Source of the DNA: Clostridium sp. UBA4548
GTDB taxonomy: Bacteria; Bacillota; Clostridia; Clostridiales; Clostridiaceae
Direction of reading: 5' to 3'
DNA length: 64,000 nt
Assembly: GCF_002387895.1 (NCBI RefSeq)
Contig: NZ_DGLI01000044.1
Span: forward strand, 307,940 to 371,939
Part shown: one piece after another, positions 53,705 to 62,901 of the stretch
Layout: each line of letters opens with the position of its first letter
Position numbering within the stretch: position 1 is the stretch's first letter
Translations under genes and position numbers: made by a program
Notes under the pieces: model-generated
Databases searched by the model: none
Seen by the model: only the letters and a program-made list of their open reading frames with translations
What the model was told of the DNA's origin: nothing

Positions 53705-54261
53705 AATTAACTCCCCCCTGTTATTTTAGAATTTATAATTAGGTTGTATATTGGTTTCAAAGGTGATAATGTATTTTATTCATCATGAGCAAACCTTAAA
53801 GGAACCAATGTAGGTTCCATGGATAAATTCAGTGTTGAATTTATTTCCCTTTATAATTAAACAAGCTGAAAGTTTTATCTATCCTCCACCTATGTAAATT
53901 TCCACATTTTATGGATAGCCTAAATATTTATAGTGCACTCAGCATGTCTATCTCTTTATAGAAACCACTTTTTAAAAGTAATAGTTTAGGTGATGTAGTG
54001 GTTTCTCTGTAGTAGTTTATTTTATTATTGTTGTAGTATATGTCAGGGGGTTGGTAGGGGGTGAAATTTATATCTTGAAAGAAACCTAAAACACTATAAT
54101 ACGAAGGTGGAGTAAGTGAACACCAACAAAACAAAGTATTCTTAGACTTCATATATAATAAAAAAACACCTGCCAAATGCCAAGCGTTTCCCTAATTATT
54201 AGATTTATTTTCATTATTTAGTAGTGACATCTAGTGCTTATTTCCATTGAAATATTTAATT
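53705..54261. other. 557-bp spacer with hairpins
   Basis: GGAACC/GGTTCC hairpin near 53803-53820, GAAACCACT/AGTGGTTTC divided repeat near 53961-54006, and the esterase terminator at 54165. An 82-codon minus ORF (53928-54176) was judged spurious. Confidence 0.4.
54165..54188 (-). terminator. Terminator of the esterase gene
   Basis: AACGCTTG pairs with CAGGTGTT (two G-T pairs) on the minus strand and is followed by TTTTTATT. Confidence 0.55.
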
Positions 54262-55269
54262 TTAATTCAATATAAAGCCTAAAGCTGTATCCAGTTTATT
54301 CTCCAAATCATCTGGATACCAATGGCCTATACCATGATTAATAATATAATTGCAAGACCCTCCAAAGTTATTAAGAATTTCAATCATTTCTTCCACATCT
54401 TGCACTGGCGCATCTTTTCCCCCTTCCATAAATACCCACTTAATATGTTTTTCAGCAGCATTCTTGGCACTCTCAACTGTAAAAGACTTAGGTCTTTGAG
54501 AACACAATAAAATCGCACCTTTTATAGGAATTCTACCAGATAAGGACATATCTATAGCAGCATGAGCACCTCCTGAAAATCCCCCAATAATTATTTTCTC
54601 ATGATCTATGGAATACTCCTGTGTTATTGAATCATAACATCTTTTTAACTCTTCTCTCATAGAGCTGTACATTTCAAAATTTTCAATATCAAATATATTT
54701 TCTTCCATTTCGTATTGAAAGTATAATTCTTTTATGTTCCAAACATAACTATTATGTGCAATTCTTTGTGATGATTGAGGACAAAGCACAATAAAACCTC
54801 TCTTAAGAAGAAATTCTGGCTCCCAAAACCTATTATGATATTCTGCATCCTCACCATCTCCATGCAAACTTATAAATAGAGGATATTGTTTTTCTTTAAC
54901 ATATCCCTGTGGAACATATACTTTGTATTTAAGTTCTGATTCTTTTTCAGCAGCTCTCCTTAAAAGGTCATTTTTAACTTTTAATTCCTTATATCTCAGG
55001 TTATTATTTAAAGGCCCAAATCTCCATAATGAACATATAAACCCGCTATTAATAAGACTTTCTATTATATCTAATGCTTCATCGTATAAATTACACCTAA
55101 AAAGAGCCCTAGCTTTATCTATCATAATGTTGTAAAAATTCCTTTTTATTTCATCCTCTGAAATAAGAATTTTAATGTTCTCTAGCATTTCTAAGGTTTC
55201 CTTATACTTTTCATCTCTATATAATTTAGAATAAACTCTCTCTACTTCCTCAAAACTTTTATATCTCAT
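54262..55269 (-). CDS. Phospholipase/carboxylesterase-like alpha/beta hydrolase with TPR-like N terminus
   Basis: A 335-residue protein. Residues 1-95 are helical and TPR-like (YDEALDIIESLINSGFICSL). The esterase domain follows with LFISLHGDGEDAEY, the nucleophile IIGGFSGGAHAA near 230, Asp of MEGGKDAPVQD and His of NHGIGHWYPDD. The ATG at 55269 is preferred because GAGGGGG lies 7 bp upstream; an in-frame extension to 55401 has no RBS. Substrate unknown. Confidence 0.78.
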   Translation of the reverse strand: MRYKSFEEVERVYSKLYRDEKYKETLEMLENIKILISEDEIKRNFYNIMIDKARALFRCNLYDEALDIIESLINSGFICSLWRFGPLNNNLRYKELKVKNDLLRRAAEKESELKYKVYVPQGYVKEKQYPLFISLHGDGEDAEYHNRFWEPEFLLKRGFIVLCPQSSQRIAHNSYVWNIKELYFQYEMEENIFDIENFEMYSSMREELKRCYDSITQEYSIDHEKIIIGGFSGGAHAAIDMSLSGRIPIKGAILLCSQRPKSFTVESAKNAAEKHIKWVFMEGGKDAPVQDVEEMIEILNNFGGSCNYIINHGIGHWYPDDLENKLDTALGFILN

Positions 55270-55498
55270 TTTTATCCCCCTCATTCTTTCCCTTGAATAA
55301 ACCTTTATTACTTTAATTAATACTCTAAGATTTTCCCCTGTAAGTACCCTTAATGATTTTATCAGTTCAAAATCCATTTTATATCCATTGGTTCTATACA
55401 TCTTGATTATACCTAATATTTTCTTAAATGGAAATTACTACTTAAATAATACTACTCTTTGAAAATTATTTACATATATACAATGTGACAAAATTAAA

Positions 55499-55527
55499 AG
55501 AATGCCCTATTTAGTGCTAGGCATTCT
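55499..55527 (-). terminator. Terminator of the DUF2892 gene
   Basis: AGAATGCC/GGCATTCT arms, 13-nt loop, TTTTAATTTT on the minus strand. Confidence 0.7.
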
Positions 55528-55534
55528 CCAATCT

Positions 55535-55927
55535 TTATAATAAATTCTTTAGTGCTTCTTTTTCATAATTAATTTCAGAACAGGTTCTAAATCCCATTCT
55601 TCTAAAGACCTCTAAGGGTGGGCACCAACCTTGAAGAGCATGCTGTAATAAGAATCCTCCCACTGCTCCTGCCCCTAAAAACCATTTCTTATTTACTGTA
55701 AAGCCCAAAGCTGTAGTTACAATAATAGCACTTGCGGCATTGGTTTCAAGGACTCTTTCAATATCCCATTCTGCTTCCAATTCTTTTAGCCTGTGTTTAA
55801 TTTCATCTTTACTCCTATCTGCATAGCTTAAAACATTTTCTAAGGTTTCTTTCATAATTTTATTATTTATTTCCCTAGTAGTATGTAACTGCACTCTCTT
55901 CATTGTATGTGGAAAAATAGCTCTCAT
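55535..55927 (-). CDS. DUF2892 (YgaP-like transmembrane domain) protein
   Basis: A 130-residue protein. A helical charged N-terminal half (LENVLSYADRSKDEIKHRLK) is followed by a two-helix membrane hairpin (AASAIIVTTALGFTVNKKWF, GAVGGFLLQHALQGWCPPLE, VFRRMGFRT), the pattern of the DUF2892 module found in YgaP rhodanese proteins. No rhodanese domain is present here. Function unknown. AGGAGG precedes the ATG. Confidence 0.78.
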   Translation of the reverse strand: MRAIFPHTMKRVQLHTTREINNKIMKETLENVLSYADRSKDEIKHRLKELEAEWDIERVLETNAASAIIVTTALGFTVNKKWFLGAGAVGGFLLQHALQGWCPPLEVFRRMGFRTCSEINYEKEALKNLL

Positions 55928-56383
55928 ATATTTCCTCCTATATAGTTTTTTAGCTGTTAAAAATATTATTTGTTATAAAAATAATGTTTTTCCTAATAAT
56001 ATAAGGCTCTAGGGTAAAGACTTAATTTATAGCTGAGCCTACCTTGGCTCCCTTTGGACTTTTTCATAATGAATTATTTGCAAAAATTTAATTCATGATG
56101 AATAAGATGCTTTTATATCATGGATGCCTATATTGTTCTCTAAAATAAAAAATTATATTTATTAATCCTAATGAAAATAAATTACATGCACACTTTGCTA
56201 ACAATCCCTAAACAAATTTTTTTAATATGGAATTTTCTTTTTAAGTGATGGTAGTTGAATATGCAAATCTATGTTAATATGTATTATAATATTAAAGAGA
56301 ATGCAAAACATAATTAGATATATATAGCGAGTATCTTTATTGCATTTCATATATTATAAAAATTCTTGTGAGGTATTTTGTAT
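55928..56383. other. 456-bp divergent promoter spacer
   Basis: Between DUF2892 (minus) and the Gre factor (plus). TATAAT at about 56284-56290 is a plausible -10 element for the Gre gene. Otherwise nothing supportable. Confidence 0.35.
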
Positions 56384-56848
56384 ATGAATAACAAATTGAC
56401 TAAGGAAAACTTAGAAAAATTAAAAGAAGAATTAGATTATAGGCTTACGGTGAAAAGAGCTGAAATTGCCAAGGAAAAGATGGAAGCTGCTGCCCATGGT
56501 GATAGGTCTGAAAATGCAGAATATAAGGAAGCCTGTGCAAACTATAGAGAAAATGATAATAGGATTCAATATTTATTAACTATGATTTCAACCTCCACAG
56601 TAATAGATGAAACTTCTTTAGATAGCTCGGTTTTAGGGGTTAATAGAAAAGCTAAGGTTAGGTTTGTAGAGGATGATTTTGAAACTGATATTACCTTAAC
56701 AACTACTTTGGATGCAGATCCAGAAAAGATGTTTATAAGTATAGAGTCAGATCTTGGAAAGGCCTTGGTTGGTAAAAAAGCTGGGGATGTAGTAGAGGTT
56801 AATGCTCCAGATGAAACCTATGAAGTGGAGATTTTAGAGCTACTGTAA
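56384..56848 (+). CDS. GreA/GreB family transcription elongation factor
   Basis: A 154-residue factor. The N-terminal coiled coil holds the acidic tip (AAAHGDRSENAEYKEAC, as in GreA GDxxENAEY) and the C-terminal FKBP-like domain ends SIESDLGKALVGKKAGDVVE. It binds the RNA polymerase secondary channel and stimulates transcript cleavage by backtracked polymerase. The ATG at 56384 is chosen with AGGT 9 bp upstream; a TTG lies two codons earlier. It is monocistronic with a strong terminator, so probably an accessory paralogue. Confidence 0.88.
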   Translation: MNNKLTKENLEKLKEELDYRLTVKRAEIAKEKMEAAAHGDRSENAEYKEACANYRENDNRIQYLLTMISTSTVIDETSLDSSVLGVNRKAKVRFVEDDFETDITLTTTLDADPEKMFISIESDLGKALVGKKAGDVVEVNAPDETYEVEILELL

Positions 56849-56880
56849 TGTTTTAAATGTAAATTATATTTAAGATTTTT

Positions 56881-56925
56881 AAAAGCTGTTTCAAAGGTAT
56901 AGGAATTCCTTTTGAAACAGCTTTT
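56881..56925 (+). terminator. Terminator of the Gre factor gene
   Basis: A 17-bp stem AAAAGCTGTTTCAAAGG with its near complement and a 10-nt loop, 33 bp after the stop codon. Confidence 0.8.
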
Positions 56926-57032
56926 ATACTTAACTTCTCTGCTTTTCCTTGAAGCTAAAGGCATAGGAAACACTTATTTTATCATAAAATTACTGTGGTT
57001 CCTTTAAAATTCTTATAATAAAACTAAACTTT

Positions 57033-57182
57033 TTACTTACCAGTTGTAACTCCTTCAGTTAACTTCTTAAGACCTTCGCTATCTATTTCTCCTCTATTAC
57101 TTGACCCTTTAGTACTGCCACCTCTCTGGTTTCGAGTAACAGCTTCTGTTTCTGATTTAATAACTTTATTAGCCTTTTTCAT
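57033..57182 (-). CDS. Small 49-residue basic protein
   Basis: An intact 50-codon frame: MKKANKVIKSETEAVTRNQR, then GGSTKGSSNRGEIDSEG, ending LTEGVTTGK and a stop. AGGAGG lies 10 bp before the ATG, which strongly supports translation. The protein is polar, Gly/Ser/Lys-rich and without hydrophobic segments. The composition recalls small acid-soluble spore-type proteins, but no known signature is seen. Isolated between the Gre terminator and the PNPOx gene. Confidence 0.62.
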   Translation of the reverse strand: MKKANKVIKSETEAVTRNQRGGSTKGSSNRGEIDSEGLKKLTEGVTTGK

Positions 57183-57437
57183 AAGAATATAACCTCCTAA
57201 GATAATTTGACTTACATCTATTATAATTTCATTAATTCAATTAATTATGTAAGAAATTTTACTATAGGATCATGCCCATGGTGGAGTTATCCTTTGTGGT
57301 TATCCTTGAAAGATTCTCTGATTTATACTTAGATTGAATACTTTTTAATGAACTTTCACTTTACTCTTTTGTAGCTACATACCTTTTGTAACCATCAGTA
57401 ATATTGTACTTACTTCCTGTTCATACTTATTTCTAAT

Positions 57438-57899
57438 TTAATCTTTAGATTTCTTCCCTGTAATTTCTTCAATTTCAATCTTAATAACAGCCACTCTTTT
57501 TAAGGCTGCTTCAGGAAACTTAAAATCAGCTTTTCCTGAATACTTTTCCATTATTGTATTTAAAGCTTCTGCTTTTTCAGTTAGATCCTCCACAAAATAT
57601 GCTTTACCAAAGCCTATTACACTTAAATATTTCATAGACCAACCACAAGGATTTTCAGCTTTAACTACTTCGGTCTTTACATCCACTTCAAAACAAACCT
57701 TATTATTTTTCTTTAATATTTCAATCTTTTTACCTTCTAAGGCAGAATGAATATATAGATAGTTATCCTTATATCCAAAATTCATGGGTACAATGTAAGG
57801 TTTATTATCCTCACATAACCCAATTCTACATTCTAAAGCTTCTTTCATTATAGAGTTTATTACCTCTAAATCCTTAATTTCTTTTTCACTTCTTCTCAT
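57438..57899 (-). CDS. Pyridoxamine 5'-phosphate oxidase-like flavoprotein
   Basis: A 153-residue split-barrel protein: CRIGLCEDNKPYIVPMNFGY, KDNYLYIHSALEGKKIEILK and VCFEVDVK are the FMN-binding barrel strands of the PNPOx-like family (NimA/HugZ-type). GGGAGG precedes the ATG. Divergent from a MocR/PdxR-like regulator, a combination that suggests B6-related control, though small PNPOx-like proteins may act on other substrates. Confidence 0.83.
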   Translation of the reverse strand: MRRSEKEIKDLEVINSIMKEALECRIGLCEDNKPYIVPMNFGYKDNYLYIHSALEGKKIEILKKNNKVCFEVDVKTEVVKAENPCGWSMKYLSVIGFGKAYFVEDLTEKAEALNTIMEKYSGKADFKFPEAALKRVAVIKIEIEEITGKKSKD

Positions 57900-58157
57900 T
57901 TTTATTCCTCCCTATTTATAAATCATTGTGTTTGACAGAATCGCATAAGCATGTTTAACTTTAAGAGTTTCCTATGTTTTGTGATTCTATATAATTAACC
58001 ATAATCTTTAACAACAATTCCCCCAAAACAGAAAATATGAACTTTTCTCATTTTCAAATTGACTGCTGTTTAACATAATATTACAATGAAACTGTACTCA
58101 TTATAAGTGCCAATTTATGATAATTTAAGGGTGCCAGTTTATAAGGGGAGTGATACT
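57900..58157. promoter_or_regulatory. Divergent promoter with direct repeats for the MocR regulator
   Basis: GTGCCAATTTAT at 58107-58118 and GTGCCAGTTTAT at 58131-58142 form direct repeats 24 bp apart, directly before the regulator's RBS. MocR/PdxR proteins bind spaced direct repeats, so this is a likely auto-operator. TTAACATAATATTACAATG at 58072 region is AT-rich promoter DNA. Confidence 0.55.
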
Positions 58158-59582
58158 ATGATGGTGCTAGATGAAAATTCATCAGAAACTTTATGTGTTC
58201 AAATATATAATAAGATAAAGGAAGAAATTCTATCTGGAAATCTATCTGTGGGTAGCAATCTTCCCTCTACTCGTACTCTTGCAAAGTCCTTAAATGTAAG
58301 CAGAAACACTGTAGAAGCAGCTTATCAACAGCTTTCTTCTGAAGGGTATATTAAAAGTAAACCTTGTAGTGGATATATTGTTGAAGAAATTCATAACTTA
58401 GAAATTACTGCTTCTGAAGTAAAAAGTAATAAACCTAATATGGATTACACGCCAGAGGCAAGCTTTAACAAAGCTAATGAGGAAACTTATTTATATGATT
58501 TTAAATATGGAGCTCTAAGTTCTGGGAATTTCCCTTTAAATACTTGGCGTAGGCTTACAAATCAATGTCTTTCCTCAGTTAGTGCTGAGAAAATATTGTA
58601 TTACAATGACCCTAAAGGTGAAGTTGAATTAAGAGTTGAAATAATGAAATATTTAAGCAAATCTAGAGGAGTTCACTGCAGTCCTAAGGAAATTATCCTT
58701 TGTGCAGGTGTACAAAACTGTGTGGAGCAATTATCCGTGCTATTTAGAGAACACTCAAAAAAAGTGGCCTTTGAAGAACCTGGGTATATTGGCTCAAGAG
58801 ATGTGTTTATTAATAACTCCTATGAAATAATTCCTATTCCAGTAGAGGAAGATGGACTTGATCTTGAAAAATTAGAAGCTAGTGATGGAAAAATAGTCTA
58901 TGTAACTCCCTCTCATCAATACCCAACTGGTGCTGTAATGCCTATTCAAAAGAGGTTAAAGCTTCTAGATTGGGCAAAAAGAAAGGATGGAATAATAATA
59001 GAAGATGACTATGATAGTGAATTTAGGTATAATTCTAAACCTATTCCCTCCATACAAAGCATTGACTCTAATGGACAAGTAATATATATTGGAACCTTTT
59101 CAAAATCCCTTGCTCCAAGTCTCAGGATGAGTTATATGGTGCTCCCAGAGAAATGGATTAAGAAATATGATAAAGTCTTTGGAAGCTACAGCTGTCAGGT
59201 ACCTTGGATGCAACAAAAGGTCCTTGAAGAATTTATGTCCTTAGGCCATTGGGATAGCCACTTACGAAAAATAGTCCATTCTTATAAAAAGAAGCATGAC
59301 ACATTAATTCAGGGTATTAATACTCAAATGGAAAACAAAGTTGTTGTTCATGGCAAAAACGCAGGACTTCATATACTGCTGGAGTTTGAACATGGATTAA
59401 CAGAAATAGAAGCAATAAACAAAGCTAAAGAGGTTGGGGTTAAGGTATACCCTGTAGGACCCTATTTTATAAATCCCAATAACTATAAAAATAATATGGT
59501 ATGCATTGGCTTTAGCGGTATGAGTGAAGAATCCATCCTTCAGGGGATAGCTCTTCTTAAGGAAGCATGGTTTAATAAGTAA
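58158..59582 (+). CDS. MocR/PdxR-like regulator (GntR HTH plus aminotransferase domain)
   Basis: A 474-residue protein. The N-terminal GntR winged helix (about 10-80; LCVQIYNKIKEEILSGNLSV, LPSTRTLAKSLNVSRNTVEA) is joined to a fold-type I aminotransferase domain with YNDPKGEVELR, IVYVTPSHQYPTGAVMP and the PLP-lysine segment GTFSKSLAPSLRM. PdxR-type members sense PLP and control B6 genes; the PNPOx-like gene is divergent. AAGGGGAG lies 7 bp before the ATG at 58158; an upstream GTG at 58107 lies in the direct repeats. Confidence 0.86.
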   Translation: MMVLDENSSETLCVQIYNKIKEEILSGNLSVGSNLPSTRTLAKSLNVSRNTVEAAYQQLSSEGYIKSKPCSGYIVEEIHNLEITASEVKSNKPNMDYTPEASFNKANEETYLYDFKYGALSSGNFPLNTWRRLTNQCLSSVSAEKILYYNDPKGEVELRVEIMKYLSKSRGVHCSPKEIILCAGVQNCVEQLSVLFREHSKKVAFEEPGYIGSRDVFINNSYEIIPIPVEEDGLDLEKLEASDGKIVYVTPSHQYPTGAVMPIQKRLKLLDWAKRKDGIIIEDDYDSEFRYNSKPIPSIQSIDSNGQVIYIGTFSKSLAPSLRMSYMVLPEKWIKKYDKVFGSYSCQVPWMQQKVLEEFMSLGHWDSHLRKIVHSYKKKHDTLIQGINTQMENKVVVHGKNAGLHILLEFEHGLTEIEAINKAKEVGVKVYPVGPYFINPNNYKNNMVCIGFSGMSEESILQGIALLKEAWFNK

Positions 59583-59639
59583 TTCTACTTAGAAAATAAA
59601 ACATAAAATACTAACACCTTCCACTTAGAGGTGAATGTT

Positions 59640-59876
59640 TAATTAGCCCAAAATGCTAAAGTGTTAACTAATATTAAGTTAATACTTGAAGCTGCAGACG
59701 CATCTCTGGACAACATTGTTAAAGTAATCTATCATCATTGGAAATTGGATGACTTTGCTGAGTATAATAACTCGTATGAGAACTTTTTTAATGAACCATT
59801 ACCAGTTAGAACAACTGTAGGAAGTAATCTTTGTGATGTTAAAAAAGTTGAGATAGATGTGATTTCAGAAATTTAG
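59640..59876 (+). pseudogene. RidA/YjgF family, 5'-truncated
   Basis: The frame reads LTNIKLILEAADASLDNIVK, then DDFAEYNNSYENFF, LPVRTTVGSNLC and ends VEIDVISEI, matching the C-terminal 70 residues of RidA proteins. The conserved N-terminal half is missing and upstream in-frame stops precede it. It follows the MocR gene by 60-80 bp, as RidA genes often do near PLP enzymes. Confidence 0.75.
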
Positions 59877-59915
59877 GAAGAAAACAAATATCTACTATAA
59901 TTATTAATTTAACAG

Positions 59916-59942
59916 AGCCCTGTGGTAACCTGCCACAGGGCT
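59916..59942 (+). terminator. Terminator of the MocR/RidA region
   Basis: AGCCCTGTGG with its complement CCACAGGGCT and a 7-nt loop, followed by TCTAAT. Confidence 0.75.
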
Positions 59943-60070
59943 TCTAATATTAACTTCTTTATCTATTATAGTTTTTACTTTTAAATAAGGTATTTTTCAG
60001 TTCTTTTTCTCCATTTCTACACACAATTAATCCTAATGTTTTCATAAAGATATTTTTAACTGTTAACTCC

Positions 60071-61990
60071 CTAATCAAAGTATATATCGCTAAATTCTAT
60101 GGACATGGCCTGCACTATACGTTCATCCCCAGATATCAACTCATAGTTTATTGAACAGCTTACTTCTTTCTCTACAGATGAGGGCTTAACTACAGGGAGT
60201 AAGATTGTAAAAGTGCTTCCTTTTCCAGGTGAACTTATTAATGATATTTCCCCCTCCAATGCCTCCAAAAGCAGTTTAACAAGGTGTAGTCCCAAGCCCG
60301 TACCCTCTGCCTGACGTGAAAGACTTGTGTCTACTTGACCAAACCGATGAAAAATAATTTTCTGCTTTTCAACAGGTATTCCAATACCTTCATCCTTTAC
60401 ACTTATACTAATATAATCTTGGTTATTGAGGTTCTTTACTGAAAGCATCACGGTTATATTCTTCCCCCTTGGGGTAAACTTCATTGCATTGGCAAGTAGA
60501 TTTAGCATTATACGCTCAAATTTTTCCTCGTCTATGTAAATTTCCTTTTTTGTGAGTTCAGTTACAAAGGTTAGGTTTATCTGCTTTTGCTTTGCATAAG
60601 CCTCCACAGAATTAACTATGAACCCTGATACATGCACAATATCAATACAGTGGTTATTTACTTTTATATGACCTGAGTTTAATCTTGTAATATCAAGTAA
60701 GTTATTTACTAATCTTAACTGTCTGTATGTATTTATCTTTATCATATTCAGGTATTTCCCAAGTCTTTCATTTACATCAGTCTTAAAAACACTATTAATT
60801 GTCTGAAGCACCGAGCTTATAACTGTTATTGGGGTTTTAAACTCATGAGTTATTAGATATATAAACTCATCTTTCACCTTCATTGCCGCTTCAATAGTTT
60901 CTCTTTTTTCCTGTTCCACCTTTATTAGAGCTTCTTGTTGCTTCTTTATTTCCCTCTGTTGCTCTACTCTATTAGAAATATCCTGCATAACACAGGCAAA
61001 TTGTCCCTGCTTTGGTGAAAAGACTTTAATATTAAAATGTCCATTTAAATTTTCGAAAAATCCCTCATAGTTAACTGGTTCACCTGTGTTTGCAACCTTT
61101 CCAAAGGTATTGATCCAATGGCTAGGAAAAAGCTGAATGCTCTCACCTGTATTTCCTATAATAGCTTCACTATTTAGTCCCATAATATTTTCTAATGCCG
61201 GATTTGTTGCCAGATAGAGATAATCTACTGGATTACCTAAATCATCAGAAATAATTTCAGCCAGAAAAAAACCCTCGTTCATATGCTCAAACAAGGTTCG
61301 GTATTTCCCTTCACTCTCCCTAAGTCTATCTTTATACTGAACTTGCTCAATGATATCAGCTGCCTGCCTCGCTAATACATCCAAGAGCCTAAGGTCTCTT
61401 TTAGAAGGTTCATGCTGTTTTGACCAGTGTGTGGATATGGTTCCAATCATTTTACCATTGCGAGAATAAAGTGGAGTTGTCTGAACTGCATGAATACCTG
61501 TTTGTAGATATATTTCTAAATCTTCTGTTCCTTCCATGAAATCACACTGCTCTACGTTTGGCGCTATAACCCGCTGTCCAGTACGCAATGCTTCACCGCA
61601 GGTAGAGCCAGCATCCTCTGCATATACCCATTCCCAAAACTTTGCTGCCTTAAGATTAAATCCACGAAAAGCTAGAAGTTGAAGCTTATCACCTTTTATC
61701 TTATCAGTATGTAACATCTGCATGCTTGCATATTCTGAATCCATTATTTTAATTGCTGCATCCATAATTTCTTCATATAATGTCTGTATGTTATCCCCAC
61801 AAATAAGTTTCATACTTATATTCTGAAGTAACTTTGCATCCTCAAGGTCAGCTTCAAGCCGCTTTTTATTATCTCTTAGTTCCTCCACAAAGGGATGAAG
61901 TAATATCCCCTGTTCAAAATTTATACTTTCGTGTCCTGGTTTAGATAAATCCTTATCAGAATCTTCTTTGCCAGCATCTATAAGATTCAA
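60071..61990 (-). CDS. Soluble hybrid-free sensor histidine kinase (GAF-PAS-HisKA-HATPase)
   Basis: A 639-residue cytoplasmic kinase without transmembrane helices. In order: a GAF domain (about 55-205; SMKLICGDNIQTLYEEIMDA, TPLYSRNGKMIGTISTHWSK), a PAS (about 225-345), HisKA with phospho-accepting His in YLITHEFKTPITV near 385, and HATPase motifs NLLANAMKF, KDEGIGIP and GTGLGLHLVK. The signal and partner regulator are unknown; no response regulator is adjacent. TTG start with GGGGGG upstream. Confidence 0.87.
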   Translation of the reverse strand: MNLIDAGKEDSDKDLSKPGHESINFEQGILLHPFVEELRDNKKRLEADLEDAKLLQNISMKLICGDNIQTLYEEIMDAAIKIMDSEYASMQMLHTDKIKGDKLQLLAFRGFNLKAAKFWEWVYAEDAGSTCGEALRTGQRVIAPNVEQCDFMEGTEDLEIYLQTGIHAVQTTPLYSRNGKMIGTISTHWSKQHEPSKRDLRLLDVLARQAADIIEQVQYKDRLRESEGKYRTLFEHMNEGFFLAEIISDDLGNPVDYLYLATNPALENIMGLNSEAIIGNTGESIQLFPSHWINTFGKVANTGEPVNYEGFFENLNGHFNIKVFSPKQGQFACVMQDISNRVEQQREIKKQQEALIKVEQEKRETIEAAMKVKDEFIYLITHEFKTPITVISSVLQTINSVFKTDVNERLGKYLNMIKINTYRQLRLVNNLLDITRLNSGHIKVNNHCIDIVHVSGFIVNSVEAYAKQKQINLTFVTELTKKEIYIDEEKFERIMLNLLANAMKFTPRGKNITVMLSVKNLNNQDYISISVKDEGIGIPVEKQKIIFHRFGQVDTSLSRQAEGTGLGLHLVKLLLEALEGEISLISSPGKGSTFTILLPVVKPSSVEKEVSCSINYELISGDERIVQAMSIEFSDIYFD

Positions 61991-62492
61991 AACTATCCCC
62001 CCTTATTATTTGTACAATAATATTAAACCTACTAGAAAATGTTAATCAATTTTCTGTTTATATTCTAAAGTTATAGCTATTAGAATCTTACAGAAATCAT
62101 ACTCATTATGAATAATACCTAATTACACAATAGTTAGATTATACTCCAAAACTTTACATCCATCTATAAGAACTATAATAAATCTTACGTTTCATAAAAA
62201 TTTACAGCAATTTATAATATATATCAAATAAATTCAAGGAAACATTTTACCATATTGAAATATCTATCTTCTATTACAATTCATTATATTAATGGTTATT
62301 ATAGGCTAAACTTACTTTAGGATAATAATATTGTCCAATGAAGGTGCCCTTGTATCAGTAGAGGGGATAGTGCATGTAAAACTAAAAGTAGCAATGAGTT
62401 TCATAGAATAACATTATCATGACTGTAAGTAAATTAAACCCCTAGAATTTCTAAAAATCCTAGGGGTTTTAATTATTTCTCGAAAAGAATAC
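61991..62492. other. 502-bp spacer
   Basis: Apart from the terminator at 62436-62469 this AT-rich stretch shows no coding sequence or repeat that I can support. Confidence 0.4.
62436..62469. terminator. Terminator of the SPFH/RHH region
   Basis: AAACCCCTAG pairs with CTAGGGGTTT, 14-nt loop, followed by TAATT. It lies 24 bp past the RHH stop codon on the minus strand. Confidence 0.7.
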
Positions 62493-62693
62493 TTATTTCA
62501 TTAAGTCTTCTTCACCTTTTCTATCCTTATCAGTTCTTTTACGCTTTTTTACGCATTCTGTCAGTAAATATTCTATTTGCCCATTGATGGATCGAAAGTC
62601 ATCCTCAGCCCAAGCTGCTAGCTCATTCCAAAGACTTGGTGATAGTCTTAATAAAACCTGTTTCTTATCTTTTTCTTTTGACTTCTTATCCAC
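62493..62693 (-). CDS. Arc-like ribbon-helix-helix protein
   Basis: A 66-residue basic protein: KKQVLLRLSPSLWNELAAWA and EDDFRSINGQIEYLLTECVK follow the beta-strand/helix/helix pattern of Arc/MetJ DNA-binding proteins. GTG start with GAGAGATA upstream. It follows the SPFH gene on the same strand, an arrangement seen elsewhere, with a repeat element between them. It may bind the large palindrome at 63938. Confidence 0.7.
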   Translation of the reverse strand: MDKKSKEKDKKQVLLRLSPSLWNELAAWAEDDFRSINGQIEYLLTECVKKRKRTDKDRKGEEDLMK

Positions 62694-62723
62694 TATCTCT
62701 CAAGCCCTCTTCCTAATTATTAT

Positions 62724-62883
62724 TTTAACATCCTTTTGGAAGCTTCAAGTCTGCCATCTTCTATGGTGCCTGCTTAGCAGTCTTGCAGTTGCTCAGCCTA
62801 AATAAGTTGCTTTGGCGTAACAAAGACAGTTTGTTCACAAATATCCATTTGTTTAGTCTAAATCTGCTTCCAAAGTTTTAACA
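62724..62883. repeat. Repeat family 2, copy C
   Basis: About 160 bp, starting TTTAACATCCTTTTGGAAGC and ending AATCTGCTTCCAAAGTTTTA. The longest copy, with an extra internal segment relative to copy B. It sits between the SPFH and RHH genes and may separate a former operon. Confidence 0.72.
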
Positions 62884-62901
62884 AAATGAACACGTGATTT
62901 C

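Noticed and set aside
53961..54006. GAAACCACT...AGTGGTTTC divided repeat as a mobile-element end
   Set aside because: Only 9-bp arms, no second copy and no target duplication; noted as a hairpin only.
53928..54176. 82-codon minus-strand ORF
   Set aside because: No RBS, low-complexity and Tyr/Pro/Asn-rich translation, overlaps the esterase terminator. Probably chance.
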